6,146 nt of DNA from an uncultured Clostridia bacterium (GTDB taxonomy: Bacteria; Bacillota; Clostridia; TANB77; CAG-508), in the NCBI GenBank assembly GCA_947627785.1, contig CANQXC010000052.1:1-6146 (forward strand), given 5' to 3'. The notes beneath the pieces were generated by a model. The model was not told the DNA's origin and searched no databases. It was given only the letters and a program-made list of their open reading frames with translations. Shown here in pieces: positions 1-5,545 of this stretch. Every line of letters begins with the position of its first letter. The stretch's first letter is position 1. The position numbers were made by a program, and so were the translations under genes.

Positions 1-905
1 TGAACATAATTCCAAATATGTGGTTCATTTACATTTTGTTTTGGAGTATAAATTCCATAAACACAAACACATGGAATTCCTAATCTATCAAGAATTGCTT
101 TAAAGCTTCTTGTGTATGCTTCACACACACCTTCTCCATAGATAATTCCATCATATGCTGTTCTTGCATTACCTTTTTTTACTTCATTTTCATAATGATA
201 AATCATATGTTTTACAAGGTAATCGTGAGCTGCACCAACTAATAGTGCATCTCTTGCTGAACCAGTATATGTTTCTACTGTATTTCCATCTGCATCTTTT
301 TCTACAACTTCTCCGCCTTCTAATTCTTTATCTTTATCAACAGATTCAATAATGTTTTTAACAATTTCGTCTAATTTAGCATTGTACTGTTCTACAGCAC
401 CTTCAATGCCTTGGCCGAAACCTCCATTTTCAGCTGTAGTTCTTGCAGAATTCATACCAGGTAACCAATAGTTATCTGATCTTCCTGCTCCTAAAAATGC
501 ATGTAAAGTTCCATCTTTACTTTGTGTAACTCTGACTGATAATTGTGAAAAATCAACATAGAAGCAGTCAGGATAATCATATTGAAAAGCATCTCTTGCT
601 GCTGCATAATCAAGTATTAATTGATTATCTCCATTAACAAATAAAGCTATAGATGCTGAGCTTACTTTATCTGTTATCTCAAGGCTTTCACCTCTCATAA
701 ACTTACCATCTTGATACATTTTAAACATTGCTTCATAGATGGCCTTTGCATTAGGTGTTAATTGTTCATAGAAGTAACGATTCCACTTAGTTCCTGTTAC
801 ATCTCTAGTTCCAGCATATGATGCATTTAAAAAATTTGTAATTCCTATTTGCCCTAGAACAATTGCAACAACTAATAGCAAAATCAACGATTTTTTCTTT
901 TTCAT
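1..905 (-). CDS. Secreted transglutaminase-like protein, N-terminal part (C-terminus beyond window)
   Basis: The reading frame is open from an ATG at 905 to the window edge: 301 codons with no stop. Seen: a lysine-rich N-terminus (MKKKKS) and a hydrophobic stretch at residues 7-22 form a signal peptide or membrane anchor, with a possible cleavage site after Ala31 (SYA/G). Residues ~35-230 form a mixed N-terminal region I cannot assign. The end matches the transglutaminase-like core: YGEGVCEAYTRSFK with putative nucleophile Cys261, then the LGIPC segment, then NEPHIWNYV with the second catalytic residue His296. The third residue (Asp) would lie outside the window. The start is supported by an AGAAGGGGG ribosome site at 912-920. 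The family contains cysteine peptidases and cross-linking or amide-hydrolysing enzymes; the substrate here is unknown, and action at the cell surface is inferred from the signal peptide. It is divergent from the response regulator gene and has its own promoter. Confidence 0.85.
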   Translation of the reverse strand, partial: MKKKKSLILLLVVAIVLGQIGITNFLNASYAGTRDVTGTKWNRYFYEQLTPNAKAIYEAMFKMYQDGKFMRGESLEITDKVSSASIALFVNGDNQLILDYAAARDAFQYDYPDCFYVDFSQLSVRVTQSKDGTLHAFLGAGRSDNYWLPGMNSARTTAENGGFGQGIEGAVEQYNAKLDEIVKNIIESVDKDKELEGGEVVEKDADGNTVETYTGSARDALLVGAAHDYLVKHMIYHYENEVKKGNARTAYDGIIYGEGVCEAYTRSFKAILDRLGIPCVCVYGIYTPKQNVNEPHIWNYV

Positions 906-952
906 AAGTTTCCCCCTTCTCTTATTTTATAATGTTGATAAATAACAAAATA

Positions 953-981
953 ATGATAACATGAAATGTTTTTTGGGTCAA
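953..981 (-). promoter_or_regulatory. Sigma-A-type promoter of the transglutaminase-like gene
   Basis: On the minus strand, TTGACC (981-976), a 17-bp spacer and TATCAT (958-953) form a good vegetative promoter. It predicts a start near 946 and a leader of about 40 nt before the ATG at 905. The spacer next to the -10 box holds a small inverted repeat, AACAT-gaa-ATGTT (958-970), which could be an operator or chance in AT-rich DNA. The boxes were read by eye. Confidence 0.6.
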
Positions 982-1070
982 GACAAATTTTAAAAATTAA
1001 AGATTTAATCACTTATAATGAGATTATATGAAAAAACGTCGAAAATCGCCATAAATTTTGTATTATTACG

Positions 1071-1111
1071 TTTTATGTTAAATATTTACGCGTAAGTTTC
1101 ATTTTTATGTT
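1071..1111. promoter_or_regulatory. Candidate regulator-binding cluster upstream of the response regulator gene
   Basis: Two copies of TTTTATGTT (1071-1079 and 1103-1111) lie 32 bp apart, about three helical turns. The perfect 10-bp palindrome TTACGCGTAA (1086-1095) sits almost exactly midway. The right copy ends 15 bp before the -35 box of the plus-strand promoter, a plausible position for an activator. The repeats do not match the roughly 21-bp spacing of classical AgrA/LytTR direct repeats, so the binding protein is unknown and coincidence is possible in AT-rich DNA. Confidence 0.3.
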
Positions 1112-1126
1112 TTTAAGATTTTTTTA

Positions 1127-1156
1127 TTGACAAATAGTGCACTTTAGAGGTATATT
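1127..1156 (+). promoter_or_regulatory. Sigma-A-type promoter of the response regulator/kinase operon
   Basis: TTGACA (1127-1132, perfect consensus), an 18-bp spacer and TATATT (1151-1156) form a strong candidate promoter. Transcription would begin near 1163. That rules out the upstream in-frame ATG at 1160, which lies ahead of the predicted transcript start. The near-consensus boxes suggest substantial basal expression of the sensor pair. Confidence 0.65.
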
Positions 1157-1219
1157 TATATGAGAAATTTGAAATTTTTTCCAATTTTCTGTCAAATACT
1201 TGTTATAACTAATAAATAT

Positions 1220-1226
1220 GGAGGTG
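1220..1226 (+). promoter_or_regulatory. Ribosome binding site deciding the regulator start
   Basis: GGAGGTG lies five bases before ATG 1232 and fixes that codon as the start. The earlier in-frame ATG at 1160 has no such site and would add 24 residues that do not belong to a receiver domain. Confidence 0.85.
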
Positions 1227-1231
1227 TTTTT

Positions 1232-1963
1232 ATGTTAAATTTTGCTTTATGTGATGATAATATTATAATTTTAAATAGATTAGTAAAATCCTTAGAATCA
1301 ATTTTTATAAGAAATAATATCAATGCAGAAATTTGTTTAAAAGCATCTAATCCTAATGATATTCTCGATTTTATAGAAAATAATACTGTAGATGTATTGA
1401 TTTTAGATATAAATCTTAAGTCTGCAATTTCCGGTTGTGATATTGCTGACATAGTTCGAAAGAAGAATAAAGATGTTTATATTATTTTTCTTACTGGACA
1501 TCTTGAATATGCATTAGTAGCATATAAATATAAAACATTTGATTATTTACCAAAGCCTATCTCTGATGAAAGATTGGAAGAAACAGTTCTTAGATTGATT
1601 GAAGATACAAAAAATGCAAATTCTCATTTTCTTAAACTTAGCAACAATACTCTGATAAATGAAAACAATATAAATTTTATAAGAAAAGAAGGTATGAAAT
1701 TAGTGTTCTGTACCAATACACATAATTATGAAACTTATAGCTCATTTTCTAAAATTGAACATTGTCTACCCGACAATTTCATAAGATGTCATAAGTCTTT
1801 TATTGTAAATGTAAATAATGTAGCTCAATTCGATGCGGATGATAATTTAGTGTTATTTGATCATGGTATGCAGTGCTCTGTTGGAGCTAAATATAGAAAT
1901 AAATTTTTGGAGGTGTTTGAAGATGGAAATTCTACAAACTATTCTAAATGCGTTAACAAGTGA
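1232..1963 (+). CDS. agrA: AgrA-type LytTR response regulator
   Basis: This 243-residue cytoplasmic transcription factor is the output of the agr two-component system. Residues 1-~120 are a receiver domain: acidic pocket Asp8-Asp9, phosphoacceptor Asp59 in VLILDINL, switch Thr88 in FLTGH and invariant Lys108 in YLPKP. Residues ~133-230 are a LytTR DNA-binding domain with the characteristic FIRCHKSFIVNVNNV core (Arg185, His187, Lys188). The chosen start gives MLNFALCDDN, the usual receiver N-terminus. The gene overlaps the kinase gene downstream by 41 bp, and the kinase's ribosome site lies inside this gene, so translation is probably coupled. Phosphorylation by that kinase and activation of agr promoters are inferred from the family and from agrBD next door. 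The symbol rests on domain and context; other LytTR regulators of peptide-sensing systems look alike. Confidence 0.88.
   Translation: MLNFALCDDNIIILNRLVKSLESIFIRNNINAEICLKASNPNDILDFIENNTVDVLILDINLKSAISGCDIADIVRKKNKDVYIIFLTGHLEYALVAYKYKTFDYLPKPISDERLEETVLRLIEDTKNANSHFLKLSNNTLINENNINFIRKEGMKLVFCTNTHNYETYSSFSKIEHCLPDNFIRCHKSFIVNVNNVAQFDADDNLVLFDHGMQCSVGAKYRNKFLEVFEDGNSTNYSKCVNK
1909..1915 (+). promoter_or_regulatory. Ribosome binding site deciding the kinase start
   Basis: GGAGGTG lies inside the end of the regulator gene, seven bases before ATG 1923. It selects that start over an in-frame ATG at 1857, which has no comparable site and would prepend 22 residues in front of the membrane domain. 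Confidence 0.85.
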
Positions 1964-3287
1964 AAATGAATTAATAATGACTATAATAAGTATACCAATG
2001 ACTTTTATTGAAGCTTCAATTGCTTTACTAGTTTTTAGTTATATTCTTAATATGTCTTATACTAGAAAACAAGCAACAATTTATGTAATTGTCTTTGCAT
2101 TAATTGGTATCATAACTCCACACGTTATCCGTTCTCCATTTTACACTTTTATAAATGTTGTTGCTTTACCAGTATTACTTTATTTTATATTAAAAACTAA
2201 CTCATTAAAAGCTATTTGCGCTGAAGCATTATTTTATATTATTATTTTTTGTATTGGTACACCATTAGTTTTATTATATAGTTCTATTCTTCACCAAGAT
2301 TCTATTGCTTTTTCAACTGTACCTATATACAAAATTATATACTCTTTAAGTTTATATGTTCTTTTGTTGGCATTATATAAGTTTTTAAAAAAATTCAAAT
2401 TAAGAATAAGAGTGTTAGATAGGTTTGACCGTTGGAGTTATAATGCTTTAATTATAAACTTTATCCTTGGAACATTAGCTATATTTATGCAAGCATATAT
2501 TGAATGTTTTTATATAAAATATATTCCTACTTCTTTTATTATAACTTCACTGGTTGTTATGATAATTTATTTTATTACTAACTTGTATAGTTTATATAGA
2601 ACAAATCAATTAGAAGAAACTCAACAATTGCTTTCAGAAGAGAAAATGTATAATAAAACGTTAAATACATTACATGATAATATAAGAGGGTTCAAACATG
2701 ATTTCAATAATATTGTACAAGCTATTGGTGGTTACTTATCTACAGATAATATTGATGGGCTACGAACATATTATAAAGATTTATTAGAAGAATGCCAGCT
2801 TAATAATAATTTATCACTCTTAAATCCAGAAATTATTAATAATCCTGCAATTTATAGTTTATTAGCAGATAAATTATATAAATGTCAAGAACAAAAGATT
2901 AAATTAAATTTAGAAGTTTTAATGGATTTAAGTAATCTTAATATAAAAATGTATGAACTTACTAGAATATTAGGAATTCTTTTAGATAATGCCATTGATG
3001 CTGCAAATAAATGTGATAAAAAAATAGTAAATATTATATTTAGAAAGGATAATAAAACAAAAATAGATTTAATTATAATTCAAAACACCTATATAAATAA
3101 GGATGTTAATATCGATAGGATTTTTGAAAAGGGTTATACATCTAAGAAAGACTCTGATAGTAAAAACCACGGACTGGGATTATGGGAAGTTAGAAAATAT
3201 TTAAAGAGAAATACAAACCTTGATTTATATACTACAAAAAACAACGAATACTTTACACAACAATTTGAAATTTACAATATAAGTTAA
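1923..3287 (+). CDS. agrC: AgrC-type quorum-sensing histidine kinase
   Basis: This 454-residue membrane sensor has a strongly hydrophobic N-terminal half with six or seven likely membrane spans (about residues 16-42, 51-68, 73-91, 97-121, 132-154, 173-197 and 203-225), as expected for an AgrC peptide receptor. A helical linker (~226-250) leads to the H-box HDNIRGFKHDFNNI with phosphoacceptor His259. The GHKL ATPase domain follows: N-box ELTRILGILLDNAIDAA (Asn356, Asp359) and G-box HGLGLWEVRKYL (417-427). Length and layout fit the AgrC family. It is predicted to bind the peptide made by AgrB from AgrD, autophosphorylate, and pass phosphate to Asp59 of the upstream regulator. It is co-transcribed with the regulator and overlaps it; the operon ends at the hairpin at 3344. 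The ligand match is inferred from proximity. Confidence 0.88.
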   Translation: MEILQTILNALTSENELIMTIISIPMTFIEASIALLVFSYILNMSYTRKQATIYVIVFALIGIITPHVIRSPFYTFINVVALPVLLYFILKTNSLKAICAEALFYIIIFCIGTPLVLLYSSILHQDSIAFSTVPIYKIIYSLSLYVLLLALYKFLKKFKLRIRVLDRFDRWSYNALIINFILGTLAIFMQAYIECFYIKYIPTSFIITSLVVMIIYFITNLYSLYRTNQLEETQQLLSEEKMYNKTLNTLHDNIRGFKHDFNNIVQAIGGYLSTDNIDGLRTYYKDLLEECQLNNNLSLLNPEIINNPAIYSLLADKLYKCQEQKIKLNLEVLMDLSNLNIKMYELTRILGILLDNAIDAANKCDKKIVNIIFRKDNKTKIDLIIIQNTYINKDVNIDRIFEKGYTSKKDSDSKNHGLGLWEVRKYLKRNTNLDLYTTKNNEYFTQQFEIYNIS

Positions 3288-3343
3288 AATTTTTTACTTA
3301 CATAATAAAATATAAAACACATAATTTTTTAAATACTATTAGC

Positions 3344-3376
3344 AATGACCTAGGAATTATATTCTAGGTCATTTTT
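3344..3376 (+). terminator. Terminator between the convergent agr units
   Basis: AATGACCTAG (3344-3353) pairs with CTAGGTCATT (3364-3373). The stem may extend through GAAT/ATTC around one bulged G. On the plus strand it runs into a T tract, giving a typical intrinsic terminator 57 bp after the kinase stop. Read from the minus strand, it lies 14 bp past the agrD stop but is followed only by a weak T-rich stretch, so termination of agrBD here is plausible but less clear. Confidence 0.8.
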
Positions 3377-3386
3377 CTACCAATAA

Positions 3387-3506
3387 TTAATCTTTTTTTA
3401 TTAAAGATGCTGGCATTTTTGGTTGATGCCAAATTAAAAATATAAAACATGCTGTATTTGTGCTTCTAGCATATTTTTCTGCTAATTTTGCTAATAATTT
3501 TGTCAT
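3387..3506 (-). CDS. agrD: AgrD cyclic autoinducer peptide precursor (39 aa)
   Basis: This small gene encodes 39 residues starting MTKLLAKLAEKYARSTNTAC. The layout is that of AgrD: an amphipathic basic N-terminal helix (~1-15), a short core with a single cysteine (Cys20), and a C-terminal HQPKMPASLIKKD tail resembling the charged, proline-containing recognition tail that AgrB removes. A strong ribosome site (GAGGGGGGAG, 3511-3520) lies four bases before the ATG, and the gene begins 37 bp after the agrB stop on the same strand, so the two form an operon. The signal would be a thiolactone ring closed by Cys20. If the cut is just before HQP, as in clostridial relatives, the ring would be CFIFLIW, seven residues instead of the usual five. 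A five-residue ring CFIFL, similar to Listeria's CFMFV, is the alternative. Identity as AgrD is confident; the mature product is inference. Confidence 0.93.
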   Translation of the reverse strand: MTKLLAKLAEKYARSTNTACFIFLIWHQPKMPASLIKKD

Positions 3507-3543
3507 GTTACTCCCCCCTCTTTTTTTATTATTTATGTTATTT

Positions 3544-4188
3544 TTATAATGTGCCTTTTTCATTTTTCTCTGCTGCTAAATTCTTTATATATTCTTCATA
3601 TCCATATTTATTTCCAGCTAATTTATACATAACTCTTGTTATTGCTATTGTTTGGAGTAATGTTCCAAATAACATTATATTTGAAATTGCTGTATTCTTT
3701 ATAAATAGCGATACGATTAATGTTATTGTCATGAATATATATGATAAAATTTTTTTTATCCTTCTTTCCTTTTTTCTGAGTATTGGAACATCTTCTGTAT
3801 CTGCCGGAGCATATAATGTAATCATAGTCATTGCAAATATCCATATTCCTAATGTTAAAATATATTTTACATCACTGGTTAACTCTATAGATTTACTAAG
3901 AAATGCATTTCCAGTGTAAAATATACTTGTTGCTATTATACAACCTATATGTGTTTTTAAATGAACACCTCCTGAAACAACTCTATATGGTGTCATTATA
4001 ACTAATGCAAAAATTGTTAAATTTAATATTCCTAAACAATATGCTATAAAAAAAATTATAAAAAATTTTGGTATTTCTCCAACTAGTAACTGTAATCCAT
4101 AATTTATTACTTCTGCTCGTTCATCATCTATTTCTGGCATTTTATTTCTAATTATTAGTGTTAATTTGTTACAAATTGTTTCTACCAC
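3544..4188 (-). CDS. agrB: AgrB autoinducer-processing membrane endopeptidase
   Basis: This 214-residue integral membrane cysteine endopeptidase is expected to cleave the AgrD tail and form the thiolactone intermediate. Seen: a cytosolic-type N-terminus (VINYGLQLLVGEIPK), the catalytic motif TPYRVVSGGVHLKTHIGC with His76 and Cys83 (seven apart, as in Staphylococcus AgrB), about five hydrophobic segments (~36-66, 81-96, 107-127, 147-163, 167-187), and the loop YAPADTEDVPI (126-136) typical of clostridial AgrB. Length is normal for the family. The start is GTG 4188: the frame closes one codon upstream (TAA), and the next in-frame ATG (codon 17) has no ribosome site and would remove conserved N-terminal residues. 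AAAGGA lies 12 bases upstream, a rather long spacing, so translation may be modest or regulated. agrD follows 37 bp later. Confidence 0.93.
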   Translation of the reverse strand: MVETICNKLTLIIRNKMPEIDDERAEVINYGLQLLVGEIPKFFIIFFIAYCLGILNLTIFALVIMTPYRVVSGGVHLKTHIGCIIATSIFYTGNAFLSKSIELTSDVKYILTLGIWIFAMTMITLYAPADTEDVPILRKKERRIKKILSYIFMTITLIVSLFIKNTAISNIMLFGTLLQTIAITRVMYKLAGNKYGYEEYIKNLAAEKNEKGTL

Positions 4189-4200
4189 TTAAACTATCAT

Positions 4201-4245
4201 TCCTTTACTAAATGTATTGCGAAAAAGGAGTAAACATTTTTTATA
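4201..4245 (-). promoter_or_regulatory. Possible agrBD promoter and structured leader
   Basis: On the minus strand a -10-like TATAAA (4245-4240) has no recognisable -35 box at 17-18 bp, as would be expected of an activator-dependent agr promoter. Downstream, the leader contains TTTACT (4234-4229), which can pair with AGTAAA (4209-4204), and an overlapping TCCTTT (4230-4225), which can pair with the AAAGGA ribosome site (4206-4201). These two pairings exclude each other. I found no convincing pair of AgrA-type repeats. Everything here is a candidate only. Confidence 0.3.
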
Positions 4246-4330
4246 CTAGTAACTTATTTTTTTCTCTTTCGATGATGTTATTTTACATTATCTTTTTAAT
4301 TTATTTTTATTTTCTATACAAAATGCAAAT

Positions 4331-4373
4331 AAACCTATATGAAAAATTTTTTATTCATTTTCATATAGGTTTT
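4331..4373 (-). terminator. Terminator after the methyltransferase gene
   Basis: AAACCTATATGAAAA (4331-4345) and TTTTCATATAGGTTT (4358-4372) form a perfect 15-bp stem with a 12-nt loop, 28 bp past the methyltransferase stop. On the minus strand it is followed by the T-rich ATTTGCATTTTG. The plus strand also carries T residues after the stem, so it can act both ways. It isolates agrBD from transcription of the upstream methyltransferase unit. Confidence 0.8.
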
Positions 4374-4400
4374 TGATATTTTTGTAAAATTTACATAATG

Positions 4401-5261
4401 TTATTCTTCCCATCTCCCATATATCCCACATGGAAGTATTAAATTAGAATTGGTCATAGGTAGACCTATTTCGCCAGATACAATTTTACCTTTACACTTT
4501 TTTAAATTAATCTTTAATATATTTCCTAATACCTCCGCAGATATACCAGTAGTATACGAATTTATCAAAAAGAATAATGGTTTATTACTTAAAACTTTTA
4601 TGCAAAGCTCTACTAATTCTGAGATATTTTCTTCAAATTGCCATACTTCACCCGAGGTCCCTCTTCCATATGAAGGTGGATCCATAATTATAGCATCATA
4701 TGTATTTCCTCTTCTAATTTCACGCCCAACAAATTTTATAACATCATCTACAATATACCTTACTGATCTATCCTCAAGTTTTGATGATATTACATTTTCT
4801 TTTGCCCATGCAACCATACCTTTTGAACTATCTACATGACAAACTGAAGCTCCTGCAGATAAACAAGCAACAGTTGCACCACCTGTATATGCAAATAAAT
4901 TTAATACTTTTATTTGTCTTTTAGCATTTCTTATCTTATCTATCATCCAGTCCCAATTTACAGCTTGTTCTGGAAACAGTCCTGTATGCTTAAATCCCAT
5001 TGGTTTAATATTAAATGTTAGATTCTTATATTTAATTTGCCAAGATGCTGGTAATTTATTTTTATAGCTCCATGCTCCTCCACCGGTTTTACTCCTTGTA
5101 TATGTAGCATTTGCTCTTGTCCATTTTTCAGGGAAGCTTTTTTCTTTCCATATTATTTGTGGGTCTGGTCTTATTAAAGTAAACCCACCCCATCTTTCCA
5201 ATTTTTCTCCATTTGCCATGTCTAATATTTCATAATCTTTCCAATTTTTTGCTATGTTCAA
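4401..5261 (-). CDS. RlmI-like class I SAM-dependent methyltransferase
   Basis: This 286-residue cytoplasmic protein belongs to the COG1092 methyltransferase group related to the 23S rRNA enzymes RlmI/RlmK. An N-terminal region with KLERWGGFTLIRPDPQIIW (20-38) is followed by HTGLFPEQ (92-99). SAM-binding motif I is LNLFAYTGGAT (120-130), the acidic motif II is HVDSS (Asp144), DD is at 172-173, and motif IV is IIMDPPSYGRG (Asp194-Pro-Pro). The N-terminal PUA domain of full RlmI is absent, and the catalytic-cysteine segment expected of 5-methylcytosine enzymes reads NSYTTG here, so the substrate is uncertain. The start is TTG 5261: an in-frame TGA lies three codons upstream, the next in-frame ATG (5219) has no ribosome site, and family-conserved residues begin at Trp7. 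AGGAAGG (5281-5275) lies about 13 bases upstream. It probably shares a transcript with the small membrane protein gene 37 bp upstream. Confidence 0.83.
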   Translation of the reverse strand: MNIAKNWKDYEILDMANGEKLERWGGFTLIRPDPQIIWKEKSFPEKWTRANATYTRSKTGGGAWSYKNKLPASWQIKYKNLTFNIKPMGFKHTGLFPEQAVNWDWMIDKIRNAKRQIKVLNLFAYTGGATVACLSAGASVCHVDSSKGMVAWAKENVISSKLEDRSVRYIVDDVIKFVGREIRRGNTYDAIIMDPPSYGRGTSGEVWQFEENISELVELCIKVLSNKPLFFLINSYTTGISAEVLGNILKINLKKCKGKIVSGEIGLPMTNSNLILPCGIYGRWEE

Positions 5262-5298
5262 AATTACTCACATTCCTTCCTAAAAATATGTATGCTTT

Positions 5299-5475
5299 TT
5301 ATAATGTTGCTAATAAACCAAAAAATTTATATATTAAAACTGTATTAATTACTGTGCATATTCCAAATAAAATTAAACCAATCATTATAATTTTACTTGA
5401 GAAACTTAATTTATGTTTTTCTTCTTCCTTTTCAAATTTTTCATTCCAATATTCTTCACTTGTAACATCTATCAT
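5299..5475 (-). CDS. Small single-span membrane protein (58 aa), unknown function
   Basis: An ATG at 5475 opens a 58-codon frame ending in TAA, preceded by the ribosome site AGGAG (5487-5483) at a good seven-base spacing. The first half is charged and acidic-basic (EEYWNEKFEKEEEKHK, residues 7-22) and would be cytoplasmic. Residues ~29-54 are hydrophobic (KIIMIGLILFGICTVINTVL and onward) and form one transmembrane helix; the C-terminus is only a few residues. I recognise no family. It lies 37 bp upstream of the methyltransferase, same strand, and has its own promoter-like sequence. The ribosome site, regular composition and membrane-helix design make it a likely real gene; function is unknown. 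Confidence 0.75.
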   Translation of the reverse strand: MIDVTSEEYWNEKFEKEEEKHKLSFSSKIIMIGLILFGICTVINTVLIYKFFGLLATL

Positions 5476-5504
5476 AAATATACTCCTTTCAAACCTTTCT
5501 TCTC

Positions 5505-5533
5505 ATTTTAAGTATATTCATGATACTTTGCAA
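5505..5533 (-). promoter_or_regulatory. Promoter of the small membrane protein/methyltransferase unit, with spacer palindrome
   Basis: On the minus strand, TTGCAA (5533-5528), a 17-bp spacer and TAAAAT (5510-5505) form a reasonable sigma-A promoter between the uvrC stop and the ATG at 5475. The spacer is largely filled by an inverted repeat, AAGTAT (5510-5515) and ATACTT (5523-5528), a position where a repressor would block polymerase. I see no terminator after uvrC, so read-through from uvrC is also possible. Confidence 0.45.
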
Positions 5534-5545
5534 TTATGATAAGTT

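Larger units (their letters stand above)
906..1231. other. Divergent intergenic region
   Basis: This 326-bp stretch lies between the transglutaminase-like gene and the response regulator gene. I find no protein-coding frame with a ribosome site and no RNA gene. It holds one promoter per direction (953-981 minus; 1127-1156 plus), the two ribosome sites, and a repeat/palindrome cluster at 1071-1111. An imperfect CGA-aaa-TCG inverted repeat lies near 1038-1048. The rest is AT-rich sequence with no structure I can name. Confidence 0.6.

Noticed and set aside
155..352. Plus-strand 65-codon frame rich in Leu/His/Tyr
   Set aside because: It lies fully inside the transglutaminase-like gene on the other strand, has no ribosome site, and has low-complexity composition typical of an antisense shadow.
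982..1126. Classical AgrA/LytTR paired direct repeats
   Set aside because: GTT-containing elements occur at 1070, 1077, 1096 and 1109, but none are spaced about 21 bp apart and the flanking bases do not fit the consensus.
3488..3919. Plus-strand 143-codon hydrophobic frame
   Set aside because: Antisense shadow of agrB and agrD; the minus-strand frames carry catalytic motifs and ribosome sites, this one does not.
4189..4200. Mini-ORF ATG-ATA-GTT-TAA abutting the agrB GTG start, as a regulatory leader peptide
   Set aside because: The AAAGGA ribosome site touches the ATG with no spacing, so initiation there is improbable; more likely chance.
4450..4839. Plus-strand 129-codon frame
   Set aside because: Antisense to the methyltransferase, whose SAM motifs are clear; no recognisable domain of its own.
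5213..5539. Plus-strand 108-codon frame
   Set aside because: Antisense to the methyltransferase start and the small membrane protein gene; no ribosome site, and it runs across a promoter.
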